Source: Candidatus Pelethomonas intestinigallinarum (GTDB lineage Bacteria; Bacillota; Clostridia; Oscillospirales; Oscillospiraceae). Taken from it: a stretch of 41,542 bases of DNA. The translations under genes and the position numbers were made by a program. Within the stretch, counting starts at the first letter, position 1; each line of letters opens with the position of its first letter. Positions 38,505-41,542 of this stretch are shown here, one piece after another. The notes under the pieces are model-generated. The model made no database searches. It saw only the letters and a program-made list of their open reading frames with translations, and was not told the origin of the DNA. The stretch spans positions 1 through 41,542 of the forward strand of contig DVGP01000262.1 of the NCBI GenBank assembly GCA_018712665.1. Reading direction: 5' to 3'.

Positions 38505-38885
38505 ATGTCCCACAAGCAGATCTCTCTATCCGCCGGGGAGTGGCAGATCATGGAGCGGCTGTGGGAGAAGCAGCCCATGACCCTGATGGAGCTGGTCCGG
38601 GCCCTGGCCCCGGAGACCGGCTGGAGCAAGTCCACCATTGTCACCATGGTCACCCGGCTGGAGGCCAAGGGGGCGGTGACCTACGCCGAGGGGGGCCGGG
38701 CACGGCTCTACTCCCCCACCATCACCCGGGAGGCCGCGGCCCTGCGGGAGACAGAGTCCCTGCTCAAGCGGGTGTACCGGGGCAGCGTGGGGATGCTGGT
38801 CAGCACCCTGGCCCAGGGCGGCGACCTGACGGAAGACGACATCGCGGAGCTGACAGCGATCCTGGAGAAGGCGAAGGAGGGATAA
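38505..38885 (+). CDS. BlaI/MecI/CopY-family repressor
   Basis: A 126-residue regulator. The N-terminal winged helix (about 7-75) begins ISLSAGEWQIMERLWEKQPMTLMELV and continues GWSKSTIVTMVTRLEAKGAVTY with the wing EGGRARLYSPTITREAA; the C-terminal helices dimerise. These repressors are inactivated by cleavage when the membrane-bound BlaR1/MecR1-type protease next door is triggered. The ATG at 38505 has AAAGGAGG upstream. The M56 protease gene follows after 3 bases. No beta-lactamase or penicillin-binding protein gene is in the window, so the signal need not be a beta-lactam. Confidence 0.9.
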   Translation: MSHKQISLSAGEWQIMERLWEKQPMTLMELVRALAPETGWSKSTIVTMVTRLEAKGAVTYAEGGRARLYSPTITREAAALRETESLLKRVYRGSVGMLVSTLAQGGDLTEDDIAELTAILEKAKEG

Positions 38886-38888
38886 GGT

Positions 38889-41542
38889 ATGATCGAGGTG
38901 CTCCTGACCTCGTCGGTACTGATCCTGGCGCTGGTCCTGCTGCGGCGGGGCCTCCGGGGGCGGATCGACCCCCGGCTTCAATACGCCCTGTGGCTGCTGG
39001 TGGTCCTGCGGCTGCTGATCCCCGGCTCCCTCTTCCCCGCCCCGCTGACGGTGTCGGGGGCCCTGTCCGACTGGGAGGCGTCCCTGGCGGCGGATGACAC
39101 GGTCCCGGCCTCCGCGGCGGATGCCCCAGCCCAAAGTCCGGCGGCAGGCGCCTCCTCCCAGCCCACCGGAGCGGATGTGACAGCCCTCCCGGTACTGGGG
39201 CCCCTGTACGACGTCTACACCGAAGAAAAGGACTTCCCCCTGGGGACCTCCCCGGACCAGTGGCTCCAGGAGGCCCCCGGCGAGGATTACACCGTCAACG
39301 GCGTGGAGGTGGATCTGGAGCAGGGGAAGCAGACCGTCACCTACAGCCAGTACGACAGCGTCTGGTCCATGCCCTTCTGGCGCTGGCCCCTGTACGCCGG
39401 GACAGCCCTGGTGGGGACGATCCTGCTCCTGTCCAACCTGAAATTTTACCTCTCCCTGCGGAAGCGGCGGCGGCGCATCCCCCCATCGGAGCTGCCCACC
39501 GCCTGCGGGGCCCGGGTGTACCTGGCGGAGGGGCTCGCCTCCCCCTGCCTGGTGGGGCTGCTCCGCCCGGCCATCTACCTCAATGAGGCGGCCCTGGCCC
39601 CCGGGCGGCTGGAGCACATCCTGGTCCACGAGGAGACCCACCGCCGCCACGGCGACCAGCTGTGGGGGCTGGCCCGGGGCGTGTGCCTGGCCCTGTACTG
39701 GTACGACCCACTGGTGTGGTGGGCGGCGGTGCTCAGCCGCCGGGACTGCGAGCTGGCCTGCGACCACAGCGCCATCCGGCGGCTGGGGGAGGACCGGCGG
39801 CTGGACTACGGCCAGACCCTGGTGTCCATGATCGTCCCCGGCAGGCCTCTGACGGGGCTGCTGCGGACGGCCACCACCATGAGCGAGGGGAAACGGACCA
39901 TGAAGGAGCGGATCGCCCTTATCGTCCACCGGCCCCGGATGCTGAAGGTCACCCTGGCGGCGGTGGCGGTGATCGTGGCCGCCGTGGTGGTGCTGACCTT
40001 CGGCGGCAGCTGGGAGGACGCTCAGGCGGAGGCCGGCGCCGTCGAAGATCCGGCGGAAACCGGCGGCGCCCAGCCCGCTCCCGGCATCGCCGAGGCGGAG
40101 GCTCCCGCCTTCTATCAGGAGGCCCGGACCGCCTGGGACTGGTTTGAAACCGGCTCTCTCCCCACCACGGAGGAAGTCCTGGAGACGGCAGGCAGCAGCT
40201 ACCTCCGGGTGGAGGGCTTCAACTCCCTGGCGGAGCTGGAGGACTACCTGCTGACCCTGTTCACCCCGGAGCTGACGAGCCACCTCCTCACCAACTATCA
40301 GCCCTTCCAGGAGACAACGGGCGGGCTGTTTGTCCTGCCCGGTGGGCGGGGAACCAGCATCTACGCCGGGGAGGAGGATGTCCAGGCCTTTATCTATACC
40401 GAGGCGGAGGCGGAGCGGTACGGCTGCGACGGCCACGTCACGGCCTCCACGGAAGTCCTGGGCGAGGACCTGTCCACGGTGCTGTACAATAAGCGCCACG
40501 ACTGGTCCTTCGCCTGGAATGGAGAGAACTACGTATTCACCTCCTTCGGTCCTTGGGACGACGGAGACCCCCAGGTCTACTACAACGCCCAGGAGATCAT
40601 GGCCCGTATCCAGCAGGGGGATGATCCCTCCATCTGGCTGCCCCTGCTGGAAAATATGGACTGGGGAGCCATGGCCCAGGCCGGCGGCGAGGACTATGAC
40701 CTCTGCGCCGAAGCGCAGGGGGCCCTGTACAATTATATCACCGACCACGGGGAGACTCTGACGGAGGACGAGTACCGGTACATTCTCTCCGCCTCCGAGG
40801 GCCTGGACGGCGCCTACGCCGAGGGATATCAATATGATGTATGGCGGCTGTACCTGGCCCAGCCGCCACAGTTTGCCCAGGTGGTGGAGGAGTTGACGGC
40901 GGAACACCAGGCCCGGATTGTGGACTTCTTCCGCTACGAGGAGGCGAACCATCGGGACAGCGAGGACTACGAGCCCATGACAGCGGAGGAGGCCCTGGAG
41001 TTCCTGCAAATCAGCTCAGTTGTCCACTCCACCATCTCCAACATTCCCATTCTCTCCTCTACCACCTATGACCACCCCAGCGGCATGTTCTCCCTGTCCC
41101 TGCCGGAGGAGTGGGTGGGCAATGTGTCCTACGTTGAGATGGAGGATAGTGCAGCCTTCTACACGGAGGCGGATTTCGAGCTGCTGATCAGCATCCATCC
41201 CCAGCCGACCTCCTGGGTGGAGGCCAACCTCTCAGAAAACATAATCTCCCTGAGCAGCTTTGACACCAACGGCGTACCACACCAGTACATTCTGGAGTAC
41301 AGCCTTTCTGATGCAGCAACTCGGCAGGATGAGGAGCTGTTCCAATCCCTTCTGGCCCAGGTGGACCAGATCGGCTTCCGGTCCTCCGTCACCCCCGAAC
41401 TCATCGACCAACTGGTCCACGACAGCTACGAGAGCGACATGGCCGCGGCCATCGCCTACCTGCCCTACCTGTCCTGGTCCAGCTACCGGGACACCTACGG
41501 CGAGAGCGACATGTTTTCTCTGCTCTCGGCTCTCCGAGAATA
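38889..41542 (+). CDS. BlaR1-like M56 metalloprotease with IseA-like and further C-terminal regions (cut by right edge)
   Basis: At least 884 residues, still open at the edge. Hydrophobic segments lie near residues 4-18, 30-48 and 166-185, and another near 355-373. The M56 zinc site is HEETH (247-251) in ILVHEETHRRHGDQ, with the usual ELACD downstream supplying a third ligand. After the last membrane segment the chain is extracytoplasmic. Residues about 408-560 resemble the IseA-type inhibitor domain (YLRVEGFNSLAELEDYLLTLFTPEL). A helical stretch (about 585-700) follows, and from about 728 comes SGMFSLSLPEEWVGNVSYVEM, which looks like another envelope domain. No penicillin-binding sensor of the classic BlaR1 type is seen. 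It probably senses an envelope signal and cleaves the BlaI-like repressor. The M56 call is strong; the C-terminal domains are by pattern only. Confidence 0.82.
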   Translation, partial: MIEVLLTSSVLILALVLLRRGLRGRIDPRLQYALWLLVVLRLLIPGSLFPAPLTVSGALSDWEASLAADDTVPASAADAPAQSPAAGASSQPTGADVTALPVLGPLYDVYTEEKDFPLGTSPDQWLQEAPGEDYTVNGVEVDLEQGKQTVTYSQYDSVWSMPFWRWPLYAGTALVGTILLLSNLKFYLSLRKRRRRIPPSELPTACGARVYLAEGLASPCLVGLLRPAIYLNEAALAPGRLEHILVHEETHRRHGDQLWGLARGVCLALYWYDPLVWWAAVLSRRDCELACDHSAIRRLGEDRRLDYGQTLVSMIVPGRPLTGLLRTATTMSEGKRTMKERIALIVHRPRMLKVTLAAVAVIVAAVVVLTFGGSWEDAQAEAGAVEDPAETGGAQPAPGIAEAEAPAFYQEARTAWDWFETGSLPTTEEVLETAGSSYLRVEGFNSLAELEDYLLTLFTPELTSHLLTNYQPFQETTGGLFVLPGGRGTSIYAGEEDVQAFIYTEAEAERYGCDGHVTASTEVLGEDLSTVLYNKRHDWSFAWNGENYVFTSFGPWDDGDPQVYYNAQEIMARIQQGDDPSIWLPLLENMDWGAMAQAGGEDYDLCAEAQGALYNYITDHGETLTEDEYRYILSASEGLDGAYAEGYQYDVWRLYLAQPPQFAQVVEELTAEHQARIVDFFRYEEANHRDSEDYEPMTAEEALEFLQISSVVHSTISNIPILSSTTYDHPSGMFSLSLPEEWVGNVSYVEMEDSAAFYTEADFELLISIHPQPTSWVEANLSENIISLSSFDTNGVPHQYILEYSLSDAATRQDEELFQSLLAQVDQIGFRSSVTPELIDQLVHDSYESDMAAAIAYLPYLSWSSYRDTYGESDMFSLLSALRE

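Noticed and set aside
38505..41542. Beta-lactam resistance locus (blaI-blaR1)
   Set aside because: No beta-lactamase or penicillin-binding protein gene is present, and the outer domain does not look like a penicillin sensor.

Overview
This 41.5-kb window looks like the chromosome of a GC-rich, endospore-forming clostridium. The Oscillospiraceae (Flavonifractor, Lawsonibacter, Intestinimonas or Dysosmobacter-like) are the best guess. The evidence is the strong GGAGG ribosome sites, spore genes (spmA, spmB, a sleC-type cortex lysin with Csp-type subtilases), IreB, a YlmH-type S4 protein, an AbrB regulator with a clostridial zinc knuckle, and a Re-citrate-synthase-like enzyme. I saw no rRNA, tRNA, CRISPR array, prophage or transposase. 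The assignment is by recognition of protein families; no database search was possible.

Layout. 1-4.7 kb (minus): ABC exporter, YlmH-like S4 protein, DUF896 protein, XpaC-like membrane protein and an M29 aminopeptidase cut by the left edge. 4.8-6.3 kb: AbrB-type regulator (minus) divergent from spmA-spmB (plus). 6.4-7.3 kb: a nucleotidyltransferase. 7.4-12.5 kb: a spore-germination locus, with two tandem Csp-type subtilisin proteases (minus) divergent from a sleC-like cortex hydrolase and a Cu/Zn superoxide-dismutase-like gene (plus). 12.5-15.6 kb: a MarR-alcohol dehydrogenase-aldehyde dehydrogenase operon with an operator laid over its promoter. 15.7-18.2 kb: an alpha/beta hydrolase divergent from pyruvate kinase. 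18.2-18.9 kb: a frameshifted remnant of a surface protein. 19-21 kb: a Re-citrate-synthase-like gene and a GntR regulator behind a palindromic operator. 21.1-24.3 kb: a chloramphenicol-acetyltransferase-like gene and a two-component system. 24.3-27 kb: a hairpin-rich repeat element, ireB, cobO and pncB. 27.1-28 kb: type II pantothenate kinase. 28-30.7 kb: an ECF-like sigma factor, its putative anti-sigma partner and an LCP protein. 30.9-32.5 kb: two envelope proteins. 32.5-33 kb: a second hairpin-rich element. 33-38.2 kb: a complete branched-chain amino-acid ABC transporter (livJHMGF). 38.4 kb to the right edge: a BlaI-type repressor and a large M56 metalloprotease carrying extra C-terminal domains, cut by the edge.

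How it fits together. The most coherent unit is the germination locus: in clostridia, Csp subtilases cleave pro-SleC so that it can degrade the spore cortex, and here both proteases keep a full catalytic triad. The strongest regulatory readings are two promoters with overlapping dyads (MarR operon and GntR/Re-citrate-synthase operon). The least explained items are two multi-hairpin intergenic elements, each bracketed by a duplicated terminator-like stem, and the M56 protease fused to an IseA-like region.
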